Assembly (NCBI GenBank): GCA_046329585.1
Contig: JAXLUI010000002.1
Span: forward strand, 1,886,627-1,950,626
Length of the DNA stretch: 64,000 nucleotides
Origin: DLKC01 sp002478885
Lineage (GTDB): Bacteria > Bacteroidota > Bacteroidia > Chitinophagales > Chitinophagaceae
Direction: 5' to 3'
Notes under the pieces: generated by a model
Told to the model about the DNA's origin: nothing
The model's input: only the letters and a program-made list of their open reading frames with translations
Database searches by the model: none
Translations under genes and position numbers: made by a program
In this document: positions 8,341-17,623 of the stretch, one piece after another
How the letters are laid out: each line of letters begins with the position of its first letter
Position numbering within the stretch: the stretch's first letter is position 1

Positions 8341-8713
8341 CAACCCCAAAGGGGTTGAATACACTTGACTTCTATTTTCGCCGCAACGTCTCTATGCAGG
8401 CCTCGTACATTGCGATAGGACGTCGCGGCCCTGTTCCCATGATTATTATACGTATACTCATTGTTGACGATAGCGCAACTGGATGACCCGGTGGATTGGA
8501 TGCGCATAAGAAAAGTAATAAGAGACAAATGCATATAAGGTTCCATGTCTCTACGAACCTCGGCCATGAGGGCGTTCTCCGGAAGGAACGATTCAGGGTT
8601 GCACAATCGCCCTGCCGGAAGTTACCATAGTAAATAAAGCCAACTTAAGCCCAACGGGCTTTAATGTGTATAACCGCGGGTGAAGCCAGCGTACCAGAAA
8701 CTTACGTGTACAT
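8341..8713. repeat. repeat unit B, 373 bp
   Basis: Starts with the palindrome CAACCCCAAAGGGGTTG and ends just before the next one at 8714. Near identical to unit C over much of its length. It contains a minus-strand open frame (8340-8606) judged non-coding. Confidence 0.9.
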
Positions 8714-9086
8714 CAACCCCAAAGGGGTTGAATACACTTGACTTCTATTTTCACCGCGACGCCTCTATGCAGGCCTCGTGCATAGATATAGGACGTCGCG
8801 GCCCTGTTCCCATGATTATTATACGTATACTCATTGTTGACGATAGCGCAACTGAATGACCCGGTGCGTGAGGATGCACACCGGAAGAGTAATAAGCAAT
8901 AAATGCATATAAATTTCATGTCTCCCCGAACCTCGGCCAGGAGGGCGTTCTCCGGAAAGGAACGATTCGGGTCGCGCAATTGTGCTGCTGGAAGTTACCA
9001 TAGTAAATAAAGCCAACTTAAGCCCAACGGGCTTTAATGTGCATAACCGCGGGTGAAACCCGCGGACCAGGAACTTACATGTACAT
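8714..9086. repeat. repeat unit C, 373 bp
   Basis: Same length and ends as unit B. The next CAACCCCAAAGGGGTTG at 9087-9103 begins a further unit that is broken off near 9120, ahead of the transposase gene. Confidence 0.9.
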
Positions 9087-9163
9087 CAACCCCAAAGGGG
9101 TTGAATAAACTTGACTTCTTCAATAGTTCAAAGTAGATTTAGGAAATACACAAATCTCAAAAC

Positions 9164-9607
9164 ATGAGTTACCGGCAGATATTCTATCAAATTGTTTTCG
9201 GAACACAAAACCGTGAAGCAACTATTGCGGAAGAACATTGTGAAGAATTATACAAGTATATCTGGGGAATCATTAAAAATAAAAATTGCAAGCTATATCG
9301 CATTAACGGTGTAGAAGATCACATTCACATTTTCACCGATTTGCATCCTTCCCTTTCGCTTTCGGATTATATAAAAGACATAAAAGTTGCAAGCAGTATA
9401 TGGATGAAAGAATGTGGTAAATTCCCGGCCTTCAGGGGATGGCAGGATAAATATGGTGCATTCACTTATTCAATAAGAGAAAAAGATATGATCATTAATT
9501 ATATCAGAAATCAAAAGCAACACCATGAGCATGAAAGTTTTTATGATGAATTCAAAAGGTTATTGGCAGAGCAGGGTATTCAATTTGATGAAAGATATTT
9601 ATTATAA
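9164..9607 (+). CDS. REP-associated Y1 transposase (RAYT / IS200-like TnpA)
   Basis: This 147-residue protein is a single-strand DNA transposase of the HUH Y1 family. The HUH motif is H53-I54-H55 in EDHIHIF, and the nucleophile is probably Y113 in INYIRNQKQHH. Its length fits the family. It lies inside an array of palindromic repeats with no TnpB and no IS200 ends recognised, the arrangement typical of a RAYT that processes REP hairpins rather than a self-mobile IS. It appears intact. The gene is flanked on the left by the stub of a repeat unit and on the right, three bases after its stop, by block X. Confidence 0.88.
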   Translation: MSYRQIFYQIVFGTQNREATIAEEHCEELYKYIWGIIKNKNCKLYRINGVEDHIHIFTDLHPSLSLSDYIKDIKVASSIWMKECGKFPAFRGWQDKYGAFTYSIREKDMIINYIRNQKQHHEHESFYDEFKRLLAEQGIQFDERYLL

Positions 9608-9610
9608 ATA

Positions 9611-9720
9611 TTCAACCCCTTCGGGGTTTGTGCATGCATTGTGAATTTCATTCATGGTTATTCATATTAAAGCCCTTTGGGCTATCCATCAATCGCTACT
9701 AAAACTGCGTCTCCATTCTT
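9611..9720. repeat. block X, copy 2
   Basis: Matches 7882-8003 but lacks about 15 bases around the CCATGAA arm. It starts three bases after the transposase stop. Confidence 0.8.
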
Positions 9721-10053
9721 TTTCGCCGCAACGTCTCTATGAGCCTCATGCATAGCTATAGTACGCTACGTTCCTGTTTGATTATTGTACGTATACGCAC
9801 TGTTGATGATAGCGCAACTGAATGACCCGGTGCGTGAGGATGCACACCGGAAGAGTAATAAGCAATAAATGCATAAAAATTTTTATGTCTCCACGAACCT
9901 CGGCCATGAGGTCGTTCTCCGGAAGGAACTATTCAGGGGTTGCACAATCGCCCTGCTGGAAGCGCCCTGGTCATTAAAGCCGGATTAAGCCCAACGGGCT
10001 TTAATGTGCATAACCGCGGGTGAAACCCGCGGACCAGGAACTTACATGTACAT
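9721..10053. repeat. repeat unit D (body, more diverged)
   Basis: Follows block X as unit A does. It shares the GATGACCCGGTG and GGAAGGAAC segments and both closing palindromes with the other units. Confidence 0.8.
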
Positions 10054-10430
10054 CAACCCCAAAGGGGTTGAATAAACTTGACTTCTCTTTTCGCCGCTAC
10101 GTCTCGATAAAGGCCTTGTGCACAGCTATAGGAAGTTGCGGTCATGTTTCCATGACTATCATACATATACTCATTGTTGACGAAAGCGCAATTGGATGAC
10201 CCGGTGCATGGGGATGCACACGGGAAGAGCACTAAGCTATAAATGCATAAAAATTTTTATGTCTCCCCGAACCTCAGCCAGGAGGGCGTTCTCCAGAAGG
10301 AACTATTCAGGGGTTGCACAATCTCCCTGCTGGAAGCGCCCTGGTCATTAAAGCCAGCCTAAGCCCAACGGGCTTTAATGTGTATAACCGCGGGTGAAGC
10401 CCGCGGACCAGGAACTTACGTGTACATCAT
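10054..10430. repeat. repeat unit E, 377 bp
   Basis: Starts with CAACCCCAAAGGGGTTG and runs to the next head at 10431. Four bases longer than units B and C, from a small duplication (CATCAT) at its end. Confidence 0.85.
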
Positions 10431-10534
10431 CAATCCCAAAGGGGTTGAATACACTTGACTTCTATTTTCACCACGACGTCTCTAAACAGGCCTCATGCAT
10501 AGCTATAGGACGTTGCGACCCTGTTTCCAGCGCA
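10431..10534. repeat. truncated repeat unit F
   Basis: Head CAATCCCAAAGGGGTTG and about 85 bases of body, cut near CCCTGTTTCCAG where the third block X begins. Confidence 0.75.
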
Positions 10535-10620
10535 TTTTAATCCATGATTTTCATTGATGGTTATTCATATTGAAGCCCTTCGGGCTATTCATCAATCACT
10601 ACGAAACCTGCGTCTCCATC
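10535..10620. repeat. block X, copy 3
   Basis: Matches block X from TTTTAATCCATG to GCGTCTCCAT; lacks the AACCCC palindrome. It closes the array on the right. Confidence 0.75.
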
Positions 10621-10653
10621 AGCAACATACATCAGCACCTGCCGCATAAAGAA

Positions 10654-10706
10654 CAGAACGTACAAGTGAGTGACACAACAAAAGCCTGGCAGCGCTGCAT
10701 AAGCTC
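10654..10706 (-). repeat. dispersed repeat copy 5, GTG/CAC variant
   Basis: ACAAGTGAGTGACACAAC at 10662-10679, ending 18 bases from the stop of the minus-strand protease gene. Confidence 0.75.
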
Positions 10707-10723
10707 AACAACAAACCGGTCTT

Positions 10724-12013
10724 TTAAAACGACCGGATTGCAGACGGGGATTTTATGATATATCTTGTTACAGACACATGGTTGATGGTTATAACAAGGT
10801 GATATAACCCTTCAGAAAAAGCGGTAAGATCAAGTTCGTTGATGGCCGTGCGGGAATGCATTTCTTTAAGCTTTAGTCCCATCTGATTATAGATCGTTAT
10901 GCTCATATCCTTTACCGCTAGCTTATGATACGTAAGGTGGACAATGTCGCTTGCCGGGTTTGGATAAATAGTTATTTTCATTTCAGTGGTCGGATCGTCA
11001 GCAGGTAAATTGCTACGGCTTATTCCTGTGTATACCAGGTTTGCTTTTGAAACCAGTTCGGAACGAATACGATACAGGCAAGCCCTCATTCTTGCACGCT
11101 GGTCTTTTGAAAACATATTCCTGCAACTGTCTTCGTTGTAATACATATAATTTTCACTTTGGGTAACCAGTTCGCTGTCACCAGGGCAATTCTTAATGCC
11201 ATCAACACATTGCTCAACCCCAAGGGGCCAATCCCAGTCAATAGGTGTATCTGCGCAGAAATCTCCGATAGAGCCATCATGTGCAAGGTCGCAGCGCCCC
11301 ACGAAATCTCCTCTTTCGTTATGAAAGGTATGCTCAAGACCGAGGTAATGCCCCAGTTCGTGGGTAAAAACTACACCTCCGTTTGTCCAGGGTGACAAAT
11401 CAACCCCGGTAACGCCAAATGCTTGAGCGCCCACCCAAAAACCGTCTTTGTTGGCTGTTCTGTACCAGGGGAAAGTTGCTGCCCCTCCAAACCCATCGGG
11501 GACTACCCACACATTCAGGTATTTATCGGGATCTAAAATGGTGGCAGCCTGTATAGCGTTAAAATCCCTGTTGAGATTAAAATCGGGATACCAATGGTAC
11601 AGCACACCATTGAAACTGCTGCGGTCTGGTTTTTTTGTGGCCAGCGCAACAATGGTATTGCAATTGGCAGCAACAGGCAGAAATATAGGTCTTGTATTTA
11701 CAGCATTGGCATTTAGCCGCAGCATCTGTTTATTGGTTGCTTCAATTTGTCCCCGAACACGTGCCTGGTTCATACGCAGGCTGTCAGCGCTGGTCCGGCA
11801 AATGATATGAATAACAGTAGGGATGATTTTCAAATCAGTATTTAAATGCCCACCCTGCGCTTTAAACCTTATAACATACCGGTTAAATGCCTGCTCGCCC
11901 GTTGAAGAGACAATATCTTCTCTTGTTTGACAAGAATCCTGGGAGAAACTGCTATGAACAAATAAAACCGCAATAAAGACTGAAATGATCACGGGGTGTT
12001 TTTTTGTTTTCAT
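10724..12013 (-). CDS. exported M43 (pappalysin/cytophagalysin-like) metalloprotease with T9SS tail
   Basis: The 429-residue precursor has a signal peptide ending near SSFSQ (residue 25), a zinc protease domain with HELGHYLGLEH (H218, E219, H222, H228), the metzincin pattern HExxHxxGxxH, and a Met-turn region NYMYY. Paired cysteines between about 240 and 300 fit the M43 family. Residues about 350-429 form a type IX secretion sorting domain starting at IYPNPASD and ending YIIKSPSAIRSF. It is therefore predicted to be secreted or surface-attached and to degrade protein. A repeat copy follows its stop, and the array lies just beyond. Confidence 0.93.
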   Translation of the reverse strand: MKTKKHPVIISVFIAVLFVHSSFSQDSCQTREDIVSSTGEQAFNRYVIRFKAQGGHLNTDLKIIPTVIHIICRTSADSLRMNQARVRGQIEATNKQMLRLNANAVNTRPIFLPVAANCNTIVALATKKPDRSSFNGVLYHWYPDFNLNRDFNAIQAATILDPDKYLNVWVVPDGFGGAATFPWYRTANKDGFWVGAQAFGVTGVDLSPWTNGGVVFTHELGHYLGLEHTFHNERGDFVGRCDLAHDGSIGDFCADTPIDWDWPLGVEQCVDGIKNCPGDSELVTQSENYMYYNEDSCRNMFSKDQRARMRACLYRIRSELVSKANLVYTGISRSNLPADDPTTEMKITIYPNPASDIVHLTYHKLAVKDMSITIYNQMGLKLKEMHSRTAINELDLTAFSEGLYHLVITINHVSVTRYIIKSPSAIRSF

Positions 12014-12273
12014 ATTTAAGTATTTAAAAAAATGGAAAATGAAAGACCGGAATACCTGTACTGCTTTATCAAATGGTTTAAGTGGGCAAACTTTTCACTG
12101 GCGCAACTATGCAGTATAACTTCGGTACAGCTTACTTGTGTGATAGCAGTAGCTTGAGTTGAGGCACAGGTACGCAAACACATTTTGAAAACGATGCATA
12201 ATTGTACGGATTGGTTAAGTTAATGACACTCAAAAACACGTGGAGAGCCAGGCTTGTATTAAGTTTTTGATAC

Positions 12274-12870
12274 TTAAAAAGAACGAATTGCACGTATAGG
12301 CAGCGAGGCATATTTGTAATTGTTTCCTTCCCCGCCAGTATCAAATGATTGTGTCCAGGCTGCATAGTCAGCAGAGTTACCATTTACTTCGGTTGAACTC
12401 CAGTATTCAGTTAGACTAAACCCACCGATCACAGCCCTTCTAAAATACAGTGCTTTTAGCTCTCCTTTCGACGGAAGATACCAATCTGTATAACCAGCTT
12501 TGGTTGAATTTATACATGCCAAAGCAGCATAAGTTCCAGACATTCCCTGAGATCGTATTATTTTTCTGGTGTTTGATTTACCGGAACCTAAACCCGTTTT
12601 TGTTGCTCCTGTGATAGTAATAATATTGTCTGGTCGCCAGGTATACTCGCCAAGATCCGTTTCATCTGCTATCAAACCATGCTGCCCCGCAGAATCGAGA
12701 TAAAAAATTATACCTCCGCCAAAATGTTCACCCACAAAGTGTGCAGCAAGTTGTGATGTCACATTGCTTTTAATTTGCGTATTTACCGGGCCGGGATTTA
12801 AAGCGTCTTTTGAACAGGAACACGCTAAAACTAAAAACGCAGCTATTAATGCTTTCATAGATTTGCTCAT
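12274..12870 (-). CDS. DUF1566-type lipoprotein
   Basis: I chose ATG 12870 (MSKSMKALIAAFLVL), giving 198 residues. The longer frame begins with TTG at 12891. The lipobox is ACSC near residue 18, so it should be lipid-anchored. The C-terminal half (about 70-198) has the DUF1566/Lcl pattern: DWYLPSKGEL, YWSSTE, a later Q-x-F-x-x-G and the end LPIRAIRSF. The fold is C-type-lectin-like in related proteins, and the function is unknown. The ending IRSF also ends the neighbouring protease (SAIRSF), probably by chance. The gap 12014-12273 holds nothing I can name. Confidence 0.75.
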   Translation of the reverse strand: MSKSMKALIAAFLVLACSCSKDALNPGPVNTQIKSNVTSQLAAHFVGEHFGGGIIFYLDSAGQHGLIADETDLGEYTWRPDNIITITGATKTGLGSGKSNTRKIIRSQGMSGTYAALACINSTKAGYTDWYLPSKGELKALYFRRAVIGGFSLTEYWSSTEVNGNSADYAAWTQSFDTGGEGNNYKYASLPIRAIRSF

Positions 12871-12967
12871 ATTGTTGGTTTTGTGTTTCAAAAAAGATAG
12901 TGCTCTTTTTTGAAAGAAAAGAATCTTTCGCTGGAAAAACTTTTCACCGGTACACTGCTGTCAATAC

Positions 12968-14680
12968 TCAATACACCGATGCAGTTGGTATTTCATCGGC
13001 ATGGGAAAAAGAAACAAGGTATTGTTGCCGGTAAGGAGCAGCTTCTTTTTCTTTATGCTGCGCAACAAGGCTTTGGTATAATCCCAAAAGGCTCCACCCG
13101 GTACCGGGATTATATTGCTGGTCCTCACGGTATATCTTTTCAGCCTGTTTTGGTTGGTTCATTTGCAAAAGGAATGCACCGAGATATTGCCTTGCGGGAA
13201 GCATCCAGTCACGGGGTTCTCCATAGATCATCTTGTCTTCCACACTAATTGCTTTTTGTATTTCACTGATCGCAGTTTCATATTTCTTTTCTGCGAAAAG
13301 TATATGGGCGCTTAATATATGCTCAGCGATCACCGCGCCTTCATACGGCGTGTTGAACGGGTAGTCACGAACCTTTAAAATAGTATCGGGTTCTTTTTCC
13401 CGAAGTGCTGCCAGCTGCTGCTGCGCCATGGCAACATCCCCTTCATGCGTGTATGCCATTCCTTTCGCGAAATTATATAAGATACCGGCATAGGTCCAAT
13501 TGCCGTCTGGCGCGGAATTGTCCGCAATAATTTCTTTCCATTTACCCAGTCTAACCTGTGCAAGCTGCGGCAGCATATACAGGTATTGGTCGCCCGTGTT
13601 TTCATAGCTGGGTGCAAGCACTGTCCTGCATCTTTCCGCGAAAGACAGCGCTTCCTTATACATGCCGCCACTTAAGGCGCAGTAGGCGCCCACCGCAAAA
13701 TAGTGGCCCACATGTGCGTTCAGCTTTACGTTTGCCGCAAGTGACCTATAATTTACGAGGTCAGCATCAGCCTTTTCATTCACCTCAACACCGGATGCAT
13801 ACAAACCTGATCTTTCATATTCATGGCTCGACATATGGATCATATGCGCCACACCGGGAAATAAACTTTTGAGCGAGTCGGCACTTGACAACGCCACCAT
13901 TGGATTACGCGACGCTTCTGTAACATGGATATGATAATGCAGTGCGCCGGGATGGCGCGGATCATTTTTTAATATGCCTTCCGACAATGTGACCAGCTCG
14001 GGTGTCCATGGTTGCGGTGTGCCATCAGGGTTCCAGAAATTCCAGGCATGGATGAGCATCACCGCATCTATGTATAACGCTTTTATATCGTTGTCATCGG
14101 GATATTCCAGCATCAGTTGTTTCATTCCTTCGGCGTAAGCATTATTCAGTTGTTTTCTTTGTGCATCGGATGCATCAGCGGTATTGTAACGCTTTTGCAT
14201 AACGGCGATCAATTCTCTTTCTTTTGGCGAAGCATTTGCTGCTGCGTCATTCATCTGTTTTATAACAGCGGGCACCCCTTTGCCCATAGCATACCCATAT
14301 GCCGAATTATACCCGGGGCCCATGGCCAACGCCTGTCCCCAATAAGCCATAGCACAGCTGTTATCGATACGTGCAGCTTCCTTGAAAGAAGCAATTGCTT
14401 CATGTGCATGATAGCTGTAATACATGGTAAGCCCCTGGTTAAAATAAAACTGCGCACTGTCATCGTTTGTATTCACCTTGTAAAAGTGGTGGCCCCAGCC
14501 CGGCATTGCCGGTATGTATTTACCATTTTCATCTGTGGCAAATTCTTCCGCCGACGGGGCTGAACAACCTATAATGTTTTGCCCGCGGCCACCCGATGGT
14601 TCTTTGTGCGTGTAGCCCTGGTTACCGGTAAACAGTACAGAAAGAAAAATGATGATGGAAAAGTTAGTGATGACATTCAT
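12968..14680 (-). CDS. exported TPR-repeat protein
   Basis: Starting at ATG 14680 (MNVITNFSIIIFLSV) the protein has 570 residues and an N-terminal signal or anchor. The rest is helical with repeats of TPR type: NQGLTMYYSYHAHEAIASF near 75-95, GMYKEALSFAERC, and KYETAISEIQKAI and KQAEKIYRE near the C-terminus. A conserved histidine-rich segment GALHYHIHV near 250 is unusual for a simple TPR scaffold. No partner is obvious; the gene is followed by the DUF1566 lipoprotein gene about 100 bases on. An in-frame start at 14713 would add eleven residues ahead of the signal and is less likely. Confidence 0.72.
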   Translation of the reverse strand: MNVITNFSIIIFLSVLFTGNQGYTHKEPSGGRGQNIIGCSAPSAEEFATDENGKYIPAMPGWGHHFYKVNTNDDSAQFYFNQGLTMYYSYHAHEAIASFKEAARIDNSCAMAYWGQALAMGPGYNSAYGYAMGKGVPAVIKQMNDAAANASPKERELIAVMQKRYNTADASDAQRKQLNNAYAEGMKQLMLEYPDDNDIKALYIDAVMLIHAWNFWNPDGTPQPWTPELVTLSEGILKNDPRHPGALHYHIHVTEASRNPMVALSSADSLKSLFPGVAHMIHMSSHEYERSGLYASGVEVNEKADADLVNYRSLAANVKLNAHVGHYFAVGAYCALSGGMYKEALSFAERCRTVLAPSYENTGDQYLYMLPQLAQVRLGKWKEIIADNSAPDGNWTYAGILYNFAKGMAYTHEGDVAMAQQQLAALREKEPDTILKVRDYPFNTPYEGAVIAEHILSAHILFAEKKYETAISEIQKAISVEDKMIYGEPRDWMLPARQYLGAFLLQMNQPKQAEKIYREDQQYNPGTGWSLLGLYQSLVAQHKEKEAAPYRQQYLVSFSHADEIPTASVY

Positions 14681-14785
14681 ACGGGGGGAATTTCTATAAA
14701 GATAGAAAAGCACGGTTATAATCTCACCTCCCCCGTCCGGTATTCTTTAACCGGCAATCAGCGGGTGACAAATATCGTTTTTAAT

Positions 14786-14851
14786 AGCCCGGCAGCAGTA
14801 CTGATAGGATGCTATGGTTGCGCGACAGTCCCGGCTTATCCGGCATCGCAC
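14786..14851 (+). repeat. dispersed repeat copy 6, long form
   Basis: AGCCCGGC at 14786 and the split core GTTGCG (14817) to TCGCAC (14851) with a GGCTTATCC hairpin loop. Differs from copy 7 at four of 66 positions. Confidence 0.85.
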
Positions 14852-14904
14852 GGTTGAGCAGCCGGAATTTTATCTCGCCCGCTGAATGCAAGCATTCTTC
14901 AAGC

Positions 14905-14935
14905 TAAAAAAGCACAGGCCTCTGACCTGTGCTTT
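14905..14935 (-). terminator. terminator of the DUF1254/DUF1214 gene
   Basis: On the minus strand AAAGCACAGG pairs with CCTGTGCTTT across a seven-base loop and runs into TTTTTT; 41 bases after the stop at 14976. Confidence 0.85.
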
Positions 14936-14975
14936 CCTGCTACACTTAACCAGCACTCGCCTTATTACCTTTTGC

Positions 14976-16433
14976 CTATTGCACAACTTTAACCGCCGGT
15001 ATTTTCCATGACCCGTTTAAAAATGATTCTTTGGGCCAATAGAGCCGCATAGTAAGAGTAAATGATCCCTTAGGCGCTGGAAGCCAGTTAGACTCTTTGT
15101 CTTTTGATGGCGGTTCATTTTGAATATAAATATCCACAGAGCTATCTGCATTGTATTGCAGGCTGCTACGGTCTCCAATGGTAAAACGGTTTATTGGGTT
15201 AGCAACCAGTAGGTCGTCCGGGCCATACATGGTAAGTGACCAAAAAGCAGTTGCCGGCGGGGTTTGTCCTTTGTCGAAATGCAAAAGATATTTTTTTGCC
15301 CCATCAAGTGATGCCCCATTTTCATCCAGTTTGCATATAGGATAACAAGCATCAGCATTCAAATTTGCCCCAAGGCCTATCAGTGCTACGAAAGCCCGCA
15401 TGCCATAGTTAGTTCCATAGCTGCCCATGCCGCTCCTGGTTACATTCCAGTTATTTTCAAGGCTGCCTACTTTAGTAGACATATCCCGCAGTTGCTGATG
15501 AACCGCTGCAGGTAAACCCTTGAGTGCCTTTTGCGTACTGCTGTCAAAATTCGAAAGACTAAATTTCTTTCCTGCGCCAATGCCGATAGCGGACAATTTG
15601 TTTAAGAGAACACTGTCATATTTTGCCGGAGGATCTTTAACCATCAATTCATTCAGGCTGTTAAAAAATGTCTCAATATCCATATGTTCAACAAAAAGCG
15701 GTGGATTGGTGCTTATGCTGCTGTCAACCAGGTTTTTTGCCGGTTTATAGTCTATACCCCATTTACTGAGAGGGGTAAGTGTATAATTATCCTGGATTTT
15801 ATATACGATGTCCTTCCCATCCCGTGCATTATTCACTTGTGTCCGGCCCAAAATCCAAACCATGTCCGTAGGTGCTTTTATCTGCACCATTCTATCAGGC
15901 ACTTTCCCGGTGAATGCCGGACCTGTAATCAAAAATTTTCCGGCAGCAGTGCCGGTAGTTCTTTTGCCTGGCGAAGCAAATACATTCGTATAAGCATCAA
16001 GCATCGGCAAAAGATAATACCTGCCTTTTGTATCTGGCACTGTAAGCACCATCGGTTCCCCTGAAAGATCAAGCCACGCAGATGAATAATACGTATCACA
16101 ATTCGGTTTTACCACTGCCTTGAATGTTGCATCCGGAAAGGCGCGAAAATGCCCGAACTGGTTGGCAGGAGCAAACACATTGTTCCAAACCGGTGCCTCA
16201 ACGTTTGTGGTGGTGCGCATCGTTTCATTCATCAACACCAATGGATACCCAAATAGGTATGCCTGCCTGGCAAGTGACTCGATTGAATCCTGCGATAAGC
16301 TGTTTGCCGACCCGGTCTTCGATGATGATCCATTACAACTCAACATAACAAATGCAAATGCAATAACCAGGTAACCAACTACACTGCATTGTAGCAATAA
16401 CAGTGGTTGCGTACTTTTTCCAGTCTGTTTCAT
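14976..16433 (-). CDS. DUF1254/DUF1214 domain lipoprotein
   Basis: The 485-residue protein has an N-terminal hydrophobic segment and lipobox MLSCNG near residue 33. The DUF1254 domain covers about 50-190 (YLFGYPLVLMNETMR, YYLLPMLDAYTNVFASPG) and the DUF1214 domain about 370-480, ending in a WLPAPKGSFTLTMRLYWP stretch that is highly typical. Proteins of this architecture are widespread and have no established reaction. It is a single gene with its own terminator, between two near-identical direct copies of the dispersed repeat (14786 and 16683). Confidence 0.88.
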   Translation of the reverse strand: MKQTGKSTQPLLLLQCSVVGYLVIAFAFVMLSCNGSSSKTGSANSLSQDSIESLARQAYLFGYPLVLMNETMRTTTNVEAPVWNNVFAPANQFGHFRAFPDATFKAVVKPNCDTYYSSAWLDLSGEPMVLTVPDTKGRYYLLPMLDAYTNVFASPGKRTTGTAAGKFLITGPAFTGKVPDRMVQIKAPTDMVWILGRTQVNNARDGKDIVYKIQDNYTLTPLSKWGIDYKPAKNLVDSSISTNPPLFVEHMDIETFFNSLNELMVKDPPAKYDSVLLNKLSAIGIGAGKKFSLSNFDSSTQKALKGLPAAVHQQLRDMSTKVGSLENNWNVTRSGMGSYGTNYGMRAFVALIGLGANLNADACYPICKLDENGASLDGAKKYLLHFDKGQTPPATAFWSLTMYGPDDLLVANPINRFTIGDRSSLQYNADSSVDIYIQNEPPSKDKESNWLPAPKGSFTLTMRLYWPKESFLNGSWKIPAVKVVQ

Positions 16434-16682
16434 GGAATTTTATTTATAATGATATTTTATAGCGGTGCGCTATAAAAAGAAATGCTGAAAAAGGCTTTTT
16501 ATTTCTCCGGACTATTTTTCTAAACCCGTATGACCGGTTATATAAAGGTCAGCGACTGTTCTTTAAATAAGTATGACAAAAATCATCCTTGAATTTTCAC
16601 CAAAATCGTATCAGCAAATCATCTCCCGGAATGTGTTTGTAAGTCAAAAAAGAAGCATTGACTGAAATGGAAGCATATGTTG

Positions 16683-16757
16683 AGCCCGGCAGCAGTACTG
16701 ATATGATGCTAGGGTTGCGCGACAGTCCCGGCTTATCCGGCATTGCGCTCTTGTGCA
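16683..16757 (+). repeat. dispersed repeat copy 7, long form
   Basis: Near twin of copy 6 in direct orientation about 1.9 kb away. It is in the 840-base gap 16434-17273, which also holds an 11-bp tandem repeat and copy 8. Confidence 0.85.
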
Positions 16758-16989
16758 GGCGGACCGTTATTGGGCAATATAAAATCCGCGTTCAACCATC
16801 ACAACAGTCTTTCTGCAAAGGGCGCTTAAAAAACCTTTTTTGTGATAACCATCAGTACATCAAACGCTGTAAGGCTACCCGGGCAGGATGTGCCATTTAT
16901 GTCGCTTTGATAGTGTCAAAGCCAAATCCCCTGTTAACCTACAAATCTTGTAGAGTTTTTCGGTACAGGACAACGCGTTACTTAGGCCT

Positions 16990-17055
16990 TACTTGGTAGA
17001 TACTTGGTAGATACTTGGTAGATACTTGGTAGATGGTTGGTAGGGAGTTGGTAGA
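16990..17055 (+). repeat. 11-bp tandem repeat, six units
   Basis: Four exact TACTTGGTAGA units (16990-17033) followed by TGGTTGGTAGG and GAGTTGGTAGA. The period equals about one helical turn. No gene overlaps it. Confidence 0.9.
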
Positions 17056-17178
17056 GGCAGGCTAAAACCGATTATTGCTCTTTCATCCCGGTTTTCCGGC
17101 TCCAGCCACATTTTCCCCAACTGTTAGGTATGTCTCCATCCCTTCTCACGTCTCCCGTTTCCCTGCTCCTTCAACGGC

Positions 17179-17222
17179 GGAACGTACAAGGGAGTGACAC
17201 AACCGGTGGCCGGCCATTCGAT
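17179..17222 (-). repeat. dispersed repeat copy 8, GTG/CAC variant
   Basis: ACAAGGGAGTGACACAAC at 17186-17203, 51 bases upstream of the small gene at 17274. Confidence 0.65.
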
Positions 17223-17273
17223 GCAGCCGGTCACCAAAAAACGGATCAGATTTTGTAGCATTAGGCTATTAAT

Positions 17274-17471
17274 ATGAAAACATATTTTATGGACAAAAAA
17301 ATCAGTGCGCTTATTATAGGCGGCCTTGCCGTACTGGCTTATTACGGTTATCACAGGTTGAGCGCAAAACAAAAAAAAGCCATGATAGAGCAGTTGAAAA
17401 GGGAGGGGAAAAAATTATACGAGGAATATATACCCGCAAGGCCGGTAACAACCGATAAGAATTACGGTTAA
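17274..17471 (+). CDS. small single-pass membrane protein
   Basis: A 65-residue frame with one predicted membrane segment (about 11-25, ISALIIGGLAVLAYYGY) followed by a basic, helical tail (LSAKQKKAMIEQLKREGKK). ATG 17289 (MDKKISALII) is an alternative start. I do not recognise a named family; the layout resembles small YtxH-like envelope proteins. The charged helix and membrane segment are protein-like, so it is probably real, but there is no conserved partner visible. Confidence 0.5.
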   Translation: MKTYFMDKKISALIIGGLAVLAYYGYHRLSAKQKKAMIEQLKREGKKLYEEYIPARPVTTDKNYG

Positions 17472-17623
17472 CCACTGAAGCCTTGCAGTGTATCGGCATA
17501 ACCAGCTACATTAAATTCCATGGCCGGCTGCCGCAGGTAACAATGACTGTACCTGTGAGACCAAATATGCTTTCTTTTGTTGCAACGACCAGTTTCGGTC
17601 GCCCGGCAACAAAAGGAAACCAT

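Noticed and set aside
7982..8979. Short proteins encoded by the 373-bp repeat units as real genes
   Set aside because: The frames are part of a repeat with palindromes, and the YD-like match is short; listed as a finding rather than as genes.
7600..10720. CRISPR array in the repeat region
   Set aside because: Units are 373 bp with internal palindromes and lack short spacer/repeat alternation; no cas genes.
12889..12891. TTG start for the DUF1566 lipoprotein
   Set aside because: ATG at 12870 gives a better lipoprotein signal peptide.
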